NCBI GenBank assembly: GCA_021793235.1
Contig: JAJYTD010000013.1
Coordinates: 33,035 to 97,034, forward strand
Source: Actinomycetes bacterium
Lineage (GTDB): Bacteria; Actinomycetota; Actinomycetes; Streptosporangiales; Streptosporangiaceae
DNA length: 64,000 nt
Direction: 5' to 3'
Under the pieces are notes generated by a model that saw nothing but the letters and a program-made list of their open reading frames with translations, searched no databases and was not told where the DNA came from. Shown here in pieces: positions 18,392 to 25,781 of the stretch. The stretch's first letter is position 1. Each line of letters starts with the position of its first letter. The translations under genes were made by a program, and so were the position numbers.

Positions 18392-18842
18392 TGACTTCTC
18401 TTTCTCCGTCAGAGGAATTGGCTCAACTTCAGGTGCAGCCCTATTGACTTCAGGCCCCCACCTTTGCCCCATTTGAGCACACAAATCATTAGTTTGACAA
18501 ATTTTCACGGACCCCGGAACCCCTCTCACGATCGGCGTACCACCAAGGGATTCCACCCCCACAGAGCTTTTATCCTGGTATGCACCGAGAAAGCACCGCA
18601 GTATCCAGCCAGGTACACACGCCACCACACAGAAAATACGAACCATCCACACACATACTCATATTCACGAACCCAAACAGCGCACCGCAAGGGGCTCATG
18701 CAACCACCACAGTGGAATCCGAATATTTTTCCATTCACTTCATGTTCATATAAACCGAGCAGTACACGGATCTATAAGGGCACTTCCGCGCAATGAATAC
18801 GAAGTTTCTCGCACACCATTTCACGTCCATAGGGAGCCAAGC
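18392..18842. other. AT-rich spacer
   Basis: About 450 bases, much of it well below the GC content of its neighbours (for example around 18480-18500 and 18640-18790). No open frame on either strand looks like protein. It contains TTGACA at 18494-18499 on the plus strand without a clear partner. It probably holds the promoter and long leader of the small secreted protein, and may be foreign DNA. Confidence 0.45.
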
Positions 18843-18872
18843 CGCCATTCGGATGGCGACGCGTGGACGGCC
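18843..18872. repeat. Dispersed element, third family, copy 1
   Basis: Hairpin CGCCAT-TCGG-ATGGCG followed by ACGCGTGGACGGCC, 21 bases beyond the stop of the histidine kinase gene. The same hairpin-plus-tail, with one mismatch in the tail, lies just behind the DUF2207 gene at 27519-27551. Possibly a 3' end element. Confidence 0.5.
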
Positions 18873-18893
18873 TCCCCTTTTCCGCTGGCCCGC

Positions 18894-19958
18894 TCAGCGG
18901 CGCAGGCGCAGTTCGAGCACGCAACCGTCACCGGCCGGTCCTGGTGAACGCACGGTGAGGTCGCCGCCGTGGGCCAGCGCGATCTGACGGGCGATCGGCA
19001 GTCCGAGCCCCGTGCCGTGCGTACCCCGCCGACCGCTCCAGAAGCGCTCGAAGATGCGGTCCCGCTCGCTGTCGGCGATGCCGGGACCGTGATCGGTCAC
19101 CATGACCCGCGCTGCGGACTCGGTGACCGCGATGTCGATCCGCACCGTTGAGCCGTCCGGCGCGTAGCGGACCGCGTTGTCGACGAGGTTGGCGACCGCG
19201 CGCCGTACGGTGGGCTCGTCAAGCGAGCACGCGGCGGTCGGCGGAGCGGCCACCGCCACATCGATCTCACGCTGCGCGGCGAGCACCCGCACCCCCTCGG
19301 CGACACCGCGGACGATGGCCACCAGGTCGGCGGGCCGCCGGTCGATCGTACGTGCCCGCCCTCGGGCGTCCACGAGCAGCTCGTCAATGGTCGCCCGCAA
19401 CCGCGCGGCCGCCGCCTTCGAGCGTTCGAGCCCCTGTCGGTAGACCTCTGCGGTCGGGGCCGGATGCGCGAGGACCACGTCGGCGTTGGCCGCCAACACC
19501 GCCAAGGGGGTGCGCAGCTCGTGGCTCGTCTCCTCGATCAGCCTCCGTTGTGTCTCGGCGGAGCGCTCCAGGCGGTCGAGCATCGCGTCGAAACTCGCCG
19601 CGAGCGACACGACCTCTGTTGGGCCGCGGCCGAGCCTGATACGCCGACCGAGATCCGACGCCTCGATGTCCTCGGCGACCGCCCGCACCCGTTCGATCGG
19701 ACGCACGGCCCTTCCGGCCCACCCCCAGGCCAGCCCGGCGGCGACCGGGCCGAGGGCGACGACCGTCCAGGTCACCCACTGCGACCGGCGGCGGGATACC
19801 TCCTCGTGAACATCGGCACCTCCCGTCCTGCCGACCTCGACCGTGGTGTTCTCTTCGGTCACGATGGTCACCGCGAGCAGGAGGAGCACCGGTGCATAGA
19901 TCGCGACGAATCCGAGCGCGGCGAGCTGTACCCGCAGCGACCGCCACGCCCGTCTCAC
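18894..19958 (-). CDS. Membrane sensor histidine kinase (HAMP, HisKA, HATPase)
   Basis: 354 residues. Two membrane helices (about 10-32 and 60-83) flank a short extracytoplasmic loop of about 28 residues, so the sensor part is minimal. A HAMP segment (RAVRPIERVRAVAEDIEA) leads to the phospho-acceptor motif EETSHELRTPLAVL. The ATPase has the N-box LVDNAVRYAP, G1 DHGPGI, the F-box RFW and G2 GTGLGL. It starts with GTG overlapping the regulator stop by four bases. It phosphorylates the regulator encoded just upstream. It is the last gene of a three-gene operon with a serine-hydrolase lipoprotein, so the signal is probably at the cell wall. Confidence 0.92.
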   Translation of the reverse strand: MRRAWRSLRVQLAALGFVAIYAPVLLLLAVTIVTEENTTVEVGRTGGADVHEEVSRRRSQWVTWTVVALGPVAAGLAWGWAGRAVRPIERVRAVAEDIEASDLGRRIRLGRGPTEVVSLAASFDAMLDRLERSAETQRRLIEETSHELRTPLAVLAANADVVLAHPAPTAEVYRQGLERSKAAAARLRATIDELLVDARGRARTIDRRPADLVAIVRGVAEGVRVLAAQREIDVAVAAPPTAACSLDEPTVRRAVANLVDNAVRYAPDGSTVRIDIAVTESAARVMVTDHGPGIADSERDRIFERFWSGRRGTHGTGLGLPIARQIALAHGGDLTVRSPGPAGDGCVLELRLRR

Positions 19959-20626
19959 GGCCCCTCCTGCAGCCGGTAGCCGACGCTCGGGATGGTGGCG
20001 ATCGGCGGCGGATCACCGAGCTTGCGGCGCAGCCGACTGAGGATCACCCGCACTGACGACGTGAACGGGTCGGCGTTGGCGTCCCACACGTGTTCCAGCA
20101 GGTCCTCGGCCGACAGCACAGCACCGGGGTGGTGCATGAAGTAGCGCAGCAGCGAGAACTCGCGCGGAGTGAGATCGAGTTCGGCATCTGCGCGCCACGC
20201 CCGGTGCGCGGCGAGGTCGATCCTGAGCTCACCGACCCGCAGTACCCTCCCGTGTTCGTCACCGCGCCGCCCCAGCGCCCGCAGCCGGGCGAGCAGCTCC
20301 TCGAAGTCGAACGGCTTGACGACATAGTCGTCCGCGCCGGCGTCCAGTCCTGCCACCCGGTCGGCGACGGCGTCCCGGGCGGTCAGCACGAGCAACCGCC
20401 GCGGCCGACGCAGGGACGGGTCCTCTGCGAGACGCCGCACCAGGCCGAATCCATCGCGGTCTGGCAGGCCGAGGTCGATGCACGCGACATCGTAGTCGGT
20501 GGTTCGGAGCAGCTCCTCAGCCTCGGCGTAGGTTCGGACGGCGTCGACCGCGTAGGCCGCGTTGCGGAGGCCGAGTGCGAGGATCTCCGCAAGGTCGGTG
20601 TCGTCCTCCAGCAGCAGGATGCGCAT
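19955..20626 (-). CDS. OmpR/PhoB-family response regulator
   Basis: 223 residues. The receiver has the acidic pair DD at residues 8-9, the phosphorylated Asp in CIDLGLPD, Thr in VLTARDA and Lys in VVKPFDF. The C-terminal winged helix is of the OmpR type (LTPREFSLLRYFMHH ... RVILSRLRRKLG ... SVGYRL). It lies between the serine-hydrolase gene (27 bases upstream) and the kinase (4-base overlap). OmpR-type regulators bind tandem repeats about 11 bases apart; exactly such repeats stand before the operon at 22368-22385. Confidence 0.94.
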   Translation of the reverse strand: MRILLLEDDTDLAEILALGLRNAAYAVDAVRTYAEAEELLRTTDYDVACIDLGLPDRDGFGLVRRLAEDPSLRRPRRLLVLTARDAVADRVAGLDAGADDYVVKPFDFEELLARLRALGRRGDEHGRVLRVGELRIDLAAHRAWRADAELDLTPREFSLLRYFMHHPGAVLSAEDLLEHVWDANADPFTSSVRVILSRLRRKLGDPPPIATIPSVGYRLQEGP

Positions 20627-20653
20627 GGGTCAAGTCTCGCAGCGGGACGCCGG

Positions 20654-22345
20654 TCAATCCGTCGACCGGGCCTTGGCGGAGCCGTTCGGCCCGGTGACGG
20701 TCATGTGGCCGTCGCGGAAGTCCACCGTCACATCGGGTCCGGTACCGGTGGGGTCGGCCGGACGGTAGCCGCCGCTGGGGGAAGGAACGAGCTGGAGTGT
20801 GGGGGGCTCTGCCGGGCCGTGGACCGCCGCGATACCGCCGTGCTCGTCGAGCGCGTACCAGAGGGTCGTCGACTCCGCGCCTGTTGTGAGGGTGACGTAG
20901 GTGTGCAGCTCGCCGTCCTCGGCGATGGTGCCGATGGGCTCGATAGCGTCGATCGGCCCGAGGTCGGCTTCCAGGAGTTCGCGTTCCTCCCGCCCCTCCT
21001 TGGTCTTCCCCGCGAGCAGCGCCAGCACGCGGTCCTGGTGGTCGGTGACATCGCCGGCCGTGAAGCCGCCCGCGGGTGGGAACAGGGCCGCGACGGCACC
21101 CGCCCCGTGTGCGGCGACCGCCAGCCCGCCCTCGTCGGCGGTCACCACAAAGGAGTCCCCCGTCTCAAGCTCATACGTTCCGGCGTCCTTTGCCAGCTCG
21201 TCCGGGTCGACGTCGCCGGCCGGCTCCTCAGGGGGCGGTATCGGCTCGTCGGCGGCAAGCGCCGCGCCCACCGCCCGCAGCAGGTCCTCGGCCGTCACAT
21301 CAGGGGTGTTCGACGCTATCGCGATGACCCGCTCGCTGTCGGGGAGCCAGGCCAGGGCGGTGGTGTGGCCGATGTCGCCACCACCGCCCGTGGTCACCAG
21401 GACCGGCTCACCGTAGGCCGAGGCGTCGAGCCGCATCCACCCCGGTGTCTCCGCCCCGCCGTCACCGAGGTCGAAACCGGGGCTGCTGAGCGTCTCCACT
21501 GCCTCCGGCGACACGATCTCTCCGGTGAACAGGGCGTGTGTCCAGGCTGCCAGGTCCCGTACCGTCATGGCGAGATCGCCGTTGCCGCTGAGCGCCCAGT
21601 GCGGCCCGTGGAAATCACCCGTCTCGGCGGCCGCCGTCCCGTCCTTGTCGTAGCCGACGGCGCGCGGTCCCGGCGCGGCCGGGTCGCCGTCCCAGAAGCC
21701 GCCGGCCGCCTCACCGTCAGGGAGCGGCAGGACCTCAGCCGCCATATGGTCCCGGTAGCTTCCCGTCACCTCGTCGATGACGAGCGCCAGCAGCGTGTAG
21801 CCGGCGTTGGAGTACAGGTAGTCGGTGCCTGGCTCGAACTCCTGCTCCAACCCGCTGATCGCCGTCAGGGCGGCAGCGCGTTCGAGGGGCTCGTGGTCGC
21901 TGCCGTGCGCACCGGTCAGTCCGCTGGTGTGCAGCAGGAGTTGTTCGATGGTCGCCTCGGCCGCCGGGCCGCCGAGTTCCGGAAGGATCTCGCCGGCCTG
22001 GTCGTCGAGTGCCAGTTCACCGTCGTCGACGAGGCCGAGGACGGCTGCCGCGGTGAACGCTTTGGCGACCGACCCGATGCTGAACACGGTCTTTGCCGTG
22101 TTCGGCGTTTCGGTGGCCGTGTCCGCCCATCCATAGCCGGCCAGGCAGTCGAACTCGCCTTCGGCCGAGATGGCGATCGAACCGCTGAAGCCGGCCTCTC
22201 CCCACGGGCGGAACCCGTCCTCGAGTCCGGGATCGCACTCCAGCACAGTGGCGGGTGGTTCCGCCGGCAGGGACGGGGCGGCGGTGCACGCCGTCACCAG
22301 ACTCGGCCCCACCACCAGTACTGCGAGAGCTCTGCGCACGTTCAT
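20654..22345 (-). CDS. Serine-hydrolase lipoprotein (beta-lactamase/DD-peptidase fold)
   Basis: 563 residues. The lipobox LVTAC (Cys 20) predicts a surface lipoprotein. The class C beta-lactamase/DD-peptidase fold shows SVAK (the SxxK nucleophile motif), YSN (YxN) and a distal TTGGGGDIGHT in place of KTG. This combination is seen in D-aminopeptidases, esterases and PBP4-like proteins rather than in true beta-lactamases. The last 170 residues form an added domain like the C-terminal lipocalin-like or beta-barrel domains of such enzymes. The ATG at 22345 is chosen for the signal peptide; upstream codons are basic and unlikely. First gene of an operon with a two-component system. Confidence 0.85.
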   Translation of the reverse strand: MNVRRALAVLVVGPSLVTACTAAPSLPAEPPATVLECDPGLEDGFRPWGEAGFSGSIAISAEGEFDCLAGYGWADTATETPNTAKTVFSIGSVAKAFTAAAVLGLVDDGELALDDQAGEILPELGGPAAEATIEQLLLHTSGLTGAHGSDHEPLERAAALTAISGLEQEFEPGTDYLYSNAGYTLLALVIDEVTGSYRDHMAAEVLPLPDGEAAGGFWDGDPAAPGPRAVGYDKDGTAAAETGDFHGPHWALSGNGDLAMTVRDLAAWTHALFTGEIVSPEAVETLSSPGFDLGDGGAETPGWMRLDASAYGEPVLVTTGGGGDIGHTTALAWLPDSERVIAIASNTPDVTAEDLLRAVGAALAADEPIPPPEEPAGDVDPDELAKDAGTYELETGDSFVVTADEGGLAVAAHGAGAVAALFPPAGGFTAGDVTDHQDRVLALLAGKTKEGREERELLEADLGPIDAIEPIGTIAEDGELHTYVTLTTGAESTTLWYALDEHGGIAAVHGPAEPPTLQLVPSPSGGYRPADPTGTGPDVTVDFRDGHMTVTGPNGSAKARSTD

Positions 22346-22367
22346 GGGGCGAACGTAGAAAACCCGC

Positions 22368-22385
22368 TGTGAACCAGGTGTGAAC
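22368..22385 (-). promoter_or_regulatory. GTTCACA tandem repeat, probable response-regulator site
   Basis: On the transcribed strand, GTTCACA occurs twice with an 11-base period (22379-22385 and 22368-22374), ending 22 bases before the start codon of the serine-hydrolase gene. The spacing is that of OmpR-family regulator sites, and the operon encodes such a regulator. Confidence 0.55.
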
Positions 22386-22430
22386 AGGGTCGCCGGCGAT
22401 CGCTCCCCAAAGCGGCCGCACGGGCGTCCC

Positions 22431-22582
22431 CGCCGCCGACGCTGCTCCCTCCGCTGCTGCCGGAGGAGTTCGCGGATCTGACGGCGGGATCCAGGTCCTT
22501 GCCCCAGCACCGCAGGTGGTCCTCATCGTCCAGATAGATCCTGTCCGCGATGTCGGGGACCCTCGCGGGCATGTTCTGGCGT
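22431..22582 (-). pseudogene. Duplicated 3' fragment of the DUF2207 lipoprotein gene
   Basis: Matches 27591-27742 with about a dozen mismatches over roughly 150 bases (counted by eye) and in the same orientation. It still encodes NMPARVPDIADRIYLDDED and AVRSANSSGSSGG, the tail of the protein at 27558-29237. The copy breaks off at QNM and lacks the rest of the gene. Together the two copies bracket the iron-uptake operon. Confidence 0.88.
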
Positions 22583-22625
22583 GGGCCGGGGTGCCCTGGG
22601 CAAAGCGCCGCTACTCGGCAGGGTC

Positions 22626-22673
22626 GGACCATGGAACCTTGCCGTGATCACTCACGGTAGGTTTCCACGGTCC
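22626..22673. repeat. Dispersed element, second family, copy 2 (long hairpin)
   Basis: Outer arms 22626-22639 and 22659-22673 pair with one mismatch and one bulge. Inside them CCGTGA (22642-22647) pairs with TCACGG (22652-22657), leaving a 4-base loop. Related to 12391-12431 in the opposite orientation. It lies 23 bases beyond the last gene of the iron operon, so it may end that transcript. Confidence 0.65.
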
Positions 22674-22695
22674 GCCCCCGCTACTGGAGGGGGGA

Positions 22696-23388
22696 TCACC
22701 CGCGGGCGGTGTTCGGCGTTGAGGTGCCGTGATCGGGTGCGTCGGGGGACGCATCGGCGGCAAGCCATTCGACCGCACCGCGCAAGAGCAGGCTCGCGCC
22801 CGGCATGAAGCGGCTGCCGTGGTGGTAGACGGGGTCCATCGTGGTCACCGCGAGCACCCCCGCGGTGGTCTGGCGGTCCACGGCCAGCAGTGCTCCGGCG
22901 GACCACTCGGGTCCCTGGTCCCGATGTTCGGTGAGGATGGCTGCGTGCGGGGGCGTGTGGAGAACCCCGTGGAAGTGCCAGCGCTGGGCTCGTGGGGTGA
23001 GGTACTGCTGTAGCGGGTCAGAGGAGTCGTTGATGACGATCCCCGGGTCCTCGCCGCTGACCCACCACCAGAAGTTGGTCGCGGTCGGGGTGAGGGTGAA
23101 TCCTGGCACGGCCTCCAGGCTGTTCTCCCCACTCAGGAAGACAGTCCCGCCGCGCCGGGCCACATCGACGCAGGCGGGGCCCGCACTGGCCCACAGTCGA
23201 GGGTGCAGCCGGTCGGCTACCAGGAGCCGTTCGACACCGTCGAGGCTCTCCCGCCCTTCCAGCAGATCGGGCAGGTACACGGGCCGGATCGGGTATCCCT
23301 CGCTGAGTAGATCCTCGATGCTCGCAAGCTGGTAGAAGGCGCCGTCGTGCAGGAAGGCGACTTCGCGTCTGTTGAAGCTCTCGGTCAT
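22696..23388 (-). CDS. Unknown protein B of the iron operon (possible glutamine-amidotransferase-like fold)
   Basis: 230 residues, no signal peptide, no membrane segment. The middle reads as an alternating strand-helix protein: VERLLVADRL, then VDVARRGGTVFLSGENS, a turn like the nucleophile elbow of class I glutamine-amidotransferase-like folds but with Ser where Cys would be. Later motifs are rich in aromatics and His (FWWWVSGED, RWHFHGVLHTPPHA, PVYHHGSRF). It shows a similar layout to protein A upstream, for example a long-range pairing of RGGT-hydrophobic-(C/S)-G followed by a W-rich segment. Its start overlaps the stop of protein A (ATGA). It is the last gene of the iron-box-controlled operon. 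The His clusters could bind metal. I do not recognise the family; the fold suggestion is an inference. Confidence 0.75.
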   Translation of the reverse strand: MTESFNRREVAFLHDGAFYQLASIEDLLSEGYPIRPVYLPDLLEGRESLDGVERLLVADRLHPRLWASAGPACVDVARRGGTVFLSGENSLEAVPGFTLTPTATNFWWWVSGEDPGIVINDSSDPLQQYLTPRAQRWHFHGVLHTPPHAAILTEHRDQGPEWSAGALLAVDRQTTAGVLAVTTMDPVYHHGSRFMPGASLLLRGAVEWLAADASPDAPDHGTSTPNTARG

Positions 23389-23951
23389 ACCCAGTCCTCC
23401 GTTCCCCAGCGCAACAACTGTGGCAGGATGCGTTCTGCGGAATTGCCTTCGGCGCGGTATCCCCACAGGTCGTTGCCGCCGTGCAGCAGCACCCGACCGC
23501 CGTTTCTGCGCAGCTCCACGTCCACCGCGGCGTCGTGGACGCGATTGATGACCACAGAGCCGGCCGGTAGTTCGGGGTAGCCGCCGCGGCCGTAGAAGCC
23601 GGAGACGCCCCGCCGGGAGGAGATGTCGCGCGGGTCCACGCCTTCCCACACCGGGTGCGGGGTCACCGGGGTTACCCCGAGATCCGTCTGAGAGGTGCTG
23701 GCGGCCACCCGCCACATGGGGGCGCCGGTGAAGATCGGCCGCACAATGTGGCCGCATACGACAAGCGTGCCGCCTCGGGCGAGGAACCCGTCGATGACAT
23801 CGCGGTTGCGGTCCAGGTGGATCTGGTCGGTGTGCATGCCGATGAGCAGCAGTCGGCACTCCGGTTCCAGTCCGGCCAGGTCGTAGACGTCCCGCTGCCG
23901 GACGTCGGAACGCAGGGACACCGGTTCGCCTGCGGTGAGTAGTGTGATCAT
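23385..23951 (-). CDS. Unknown protein A of the iron operon (possible glutamine-amidotransferase-like fold)
   Basis: 188 residues, soluble. The N-terminal half alternates strands and helices: CRLLLIGMHTDQIH, then IDGFLARGGTLVVCGHIV, where Cys 66 sits at a GATase-like elbow. It continues with MWRVAAST, TPHPVWEGVDPRD and a late RVLLHGGNDLWGY. The phrase HPVWEGVDP resembles the HP-(I/V)-x-x-G motif of ThuA-like and other GATase-fold proteins, which supports the fold but not an activity. Start and stop overlap both neighbours by four bases, so translation is coupled to the ABC ATPase and to protein B. A part in releasing or sensing the imported iron compound is plausible but unproven. Confidence 0.75.
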   Translation of the reverse strand: MITLLTAGEPVSLRSDVRQRDVYDLAGLEPECRLLLIGMHTDQIHLDRNRDVIDGFLARGGTLVVCGHIVRPIFTGAPMWRVAASTSQTDLGVTPVTPHPVWEGVDPRDISSRRGVSGFYGRGGYPELPAGSVVINRVHDAAVDVELRRNGGRVLLHGGNDLWGYRAEGNSAERILPQLLRWGTEDWV

Positions 23952-24688
23952 GCTTCGTAGTGGGGTGCCACGAGAGTCCGGGTCCCCCCTCCTTCCGAGA
24001 CGAGGTGGGTGCTGACGGGCAAGGCGAATAGTTCGCTGAGTTGGTCGCCGCACAGCAGGTCACGCGCGTCGCCGATCACCACGCGGTCGGCATGCATCAG
24101 GACCGCTTGGTCGGCCAGCCAGGCGGCATGGTCGGGATGGTGCGTGCTCATCAGCACCGCATAGCCGTCCGCGGCGAGCTCCCGGCAGATTCGCAGCAGC
24201 GCCCCTTGGTTGCGGAGGTCCAAGGCGGCCGCCGGTTCGTCCAACAGCAGGGTGCGGTACCCGGAGCACAGTGCGCGGGCCAGCAGCACCAGCTGTCGTT
24301 CTCCGCCGGAAAGGGTGGGAAAGGACCGGTCGGAGAGATGACGCAGGCCTACCCGGTCCAGGGCCTCCTCGGCCTTGTCGATATCGCGGCGGCGCGGTTG
24401 GGAGAAGAGGCTGATCGCGCGGGCACGCCCCATGAGCACCATTTCACGTACCGAGAAGTCGAAGGATCCGGGTGTTGTTTGCGGCACGTAGGCCGCGGGC
24501 TCATCGTGATGCACGGTGCCTTCCGTCGGTTGCAGGAGCCCGAGGAGGCACCGCAGCAACGTGGTCTTGCCGCGCCCGTTCGGTCCCATCACACAGGTCA
24601 CCGCGCCGGCGGCCACGGTGAGGTCGACGCCGCGGAACAGCCAGTCGCCCCCGCGGTACCGGAATCCGAGCCCTTGGGTCTCAAGCAC
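23948..24688 (-). CDS. Iron-compound ABC importer, ATPase subunit (FepC/FhuC type)
   Basis: 246 residues. Walker A GPNGRGKTTL, Q-loop YVPQTTPG, signature LSGGERQLVLLARAL, Walker B LLLDEPAAALD and switch His in STHHPDHA. The sequence is of the FecE/FhuC type that serves siderophores, haem or cobalamin. It starts with GTG at 24688 inside the end of the permease gene (8-base overlap) and its stop overlaps protein A. A single permease gene implies a homodimeric channel. Confidence 0.92.
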   Translation of the reverse strand: MLETQGLGFRYRGGDWLFRGVDLTVAAGAVTCVMGPNGRGKTTLLRCLLGLLQPTEGTVHHDEPAAYVPQTTPGSFDFSVREMVLMGRARAISLFSQPRRRDIDKAEEALDRVGLRHLSDRSFPTLSGGERQLVLLARALCSGYRTLLLDEPAAALDLRNQGALLRICRELAADGYAVLMSTHHPDHAAWLADQAVLMHADRVVIGDARDLLCGDQLSELFALPVSTHLVSEGGGTRTLVAPHYEA

Positions 24689-25781
24689 CTGACCACAACC
24701 TCGTCTTATTGGTGTGCAGCAAAAGGAAGAACACGGGTGCGCCGATGAGAGCCGTGAGCGCGCCGAGGGGGATCTCCCCGGCCGTGATCGTCCGGGCGAG
24801 GGTGTCGATGATCAACAGATAGGTTCCCCCGAGCAGCGCCGCGGTGGGAATGAGCACGCGGTGGTCCGAACCGACCAGTAACCGGGCCGCATGCGGGATC
24901 ACCAGTCCGATCCAGCCGATGACACCGGAGACTGCGACTGCTCCCGCCACCATGAGTGCGGTCGCGGCGAGCACCCCCCAGCGCATGGCCGCGATCGGCA
25001 CCCCGAGGCTGCGCGCTTCCTCGTCCTGCAGGGTGAGCAGGTTCAGCCGCCACCGCAGCGGCACGATGACGAGCAGCCCAATGGCGGTGGTCAGGGCGAC
25101 CATGCCGGTGGAGGGCCATCCGGCCGACGCAAGGGACCCCATCAGCCAGAAGACGATGCTGGGCAGGCTGTCGTAGGGGTCGGCCAGGTAGGTCGCGATG
25201 GACACCAGCGCGGAGAAGAACGCGCCGACGATCACTCCTGAAAGGACAACGGTGAGTGCACCACCACCGTGCCGTTGGGAGAACGCCCAGACCAGGACGA
25301 TCACAGCGATACCGCCTGCGAGGGCTGAGGAGATGAGCAGGGTGGAGGACCACCCCAGAGCGATGGCGAGCACGCCGCCGAAAGAAGCGCCCGAAGAGAC
25401 GCCGAGGATCTGCGGGTTGACCAAGGGGTTGCGGAATGCCGCCTGCATGGCCGCACCCGAGACGGCCAGACAGGCGCCGATGAGCACGGCCGAGGCCACC
25501 CGCGGTCCGCGGACGAGCTGCACCACACGCTCGTCGGAGGTGCTCCAATCCCCCGCGAACACACCGCCGAGGCCCGGGATGGACGCGCCGAGGATTTCGG
25601 CGACCTGGCGAACGCCGACGCTATAGCGCCCCAGGGCAAGGCACAGGACAACCGTTCCCGCCAGCAGCGCCGCAAGGATGAGGAGGACCACCGCGCCGCG
25701 GGACCAGCGCATGGTGGGGAAAGGCTCCCCGGCCGGGCCCTCCTGCCGCGGCCGGGTGCTCTTACTCGGTGAAAGCGTCAT
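24681..25781 (-). CDS. Iron-compound ABC importer, FecCD-type permease
   Basis: 366 residues, about ten membrane helices. The FecCD signature is clear: RGPRVASAVLIGACLAVSG, AAMQAAFRNPLVNPQILGVS, and the conserved SGVIGWIGLVIPHAARLLVG near the C-terminus. The start at 25781 overlaps the end of the binding-protein gene by 20 bases; an ATG at 25712 (MRWSRGAV) is the alternative and would still give a full membrane domain. Works with the lipoprotein and ATPase on either side. Confidence 0.9.
   Translation of the reverse strand: MTLSPSKSTRPRQEGPAGEPFPTMRWSRGAVVLLILAALLAGTVVLCLALGRYSVGVRQVAEILGASIPGLGGVFAGDWSTSDERVVQLVRGPRVASAVLIGACLAVSGAAMQAAFRNPLVNPQILGVSSGASFGGVLAIALGWSSTLLISSALAGGIAVIVLVWAFSQRHGGGALTVVLSGVIVGAFFSALVSIATYLADPYDSLPSIVFWLMGSLASAGWPSTGMVALTTAIGLLVIVPLRWRLNLLTLQDEEARSLGVPIAAMRWGVLAATALMVAGAVAVSGVIGWIGLVIPHAARLLVGSDHRVLIPTAALLGGTYLLIIDTLARTITAGEIPLGALTALIGAPVFFLLLHTNKTRLWSGA

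Noticed and set aside
20090..22372. 760-codon plus-strand frame opposite the serine hydrolase and regulator
   Set aside because: Antisense shadow of clearly identified genes, with no recognisable domain or ribosome site.
22581..22808. Plus-strand frame sharing GPW, ITH and RFPRS phrases with a frame near 12.4 kb
   Set aside because: The similarity follows from the shared DNA hairpin element, not from a conserved protein; the frames diverge outside it.
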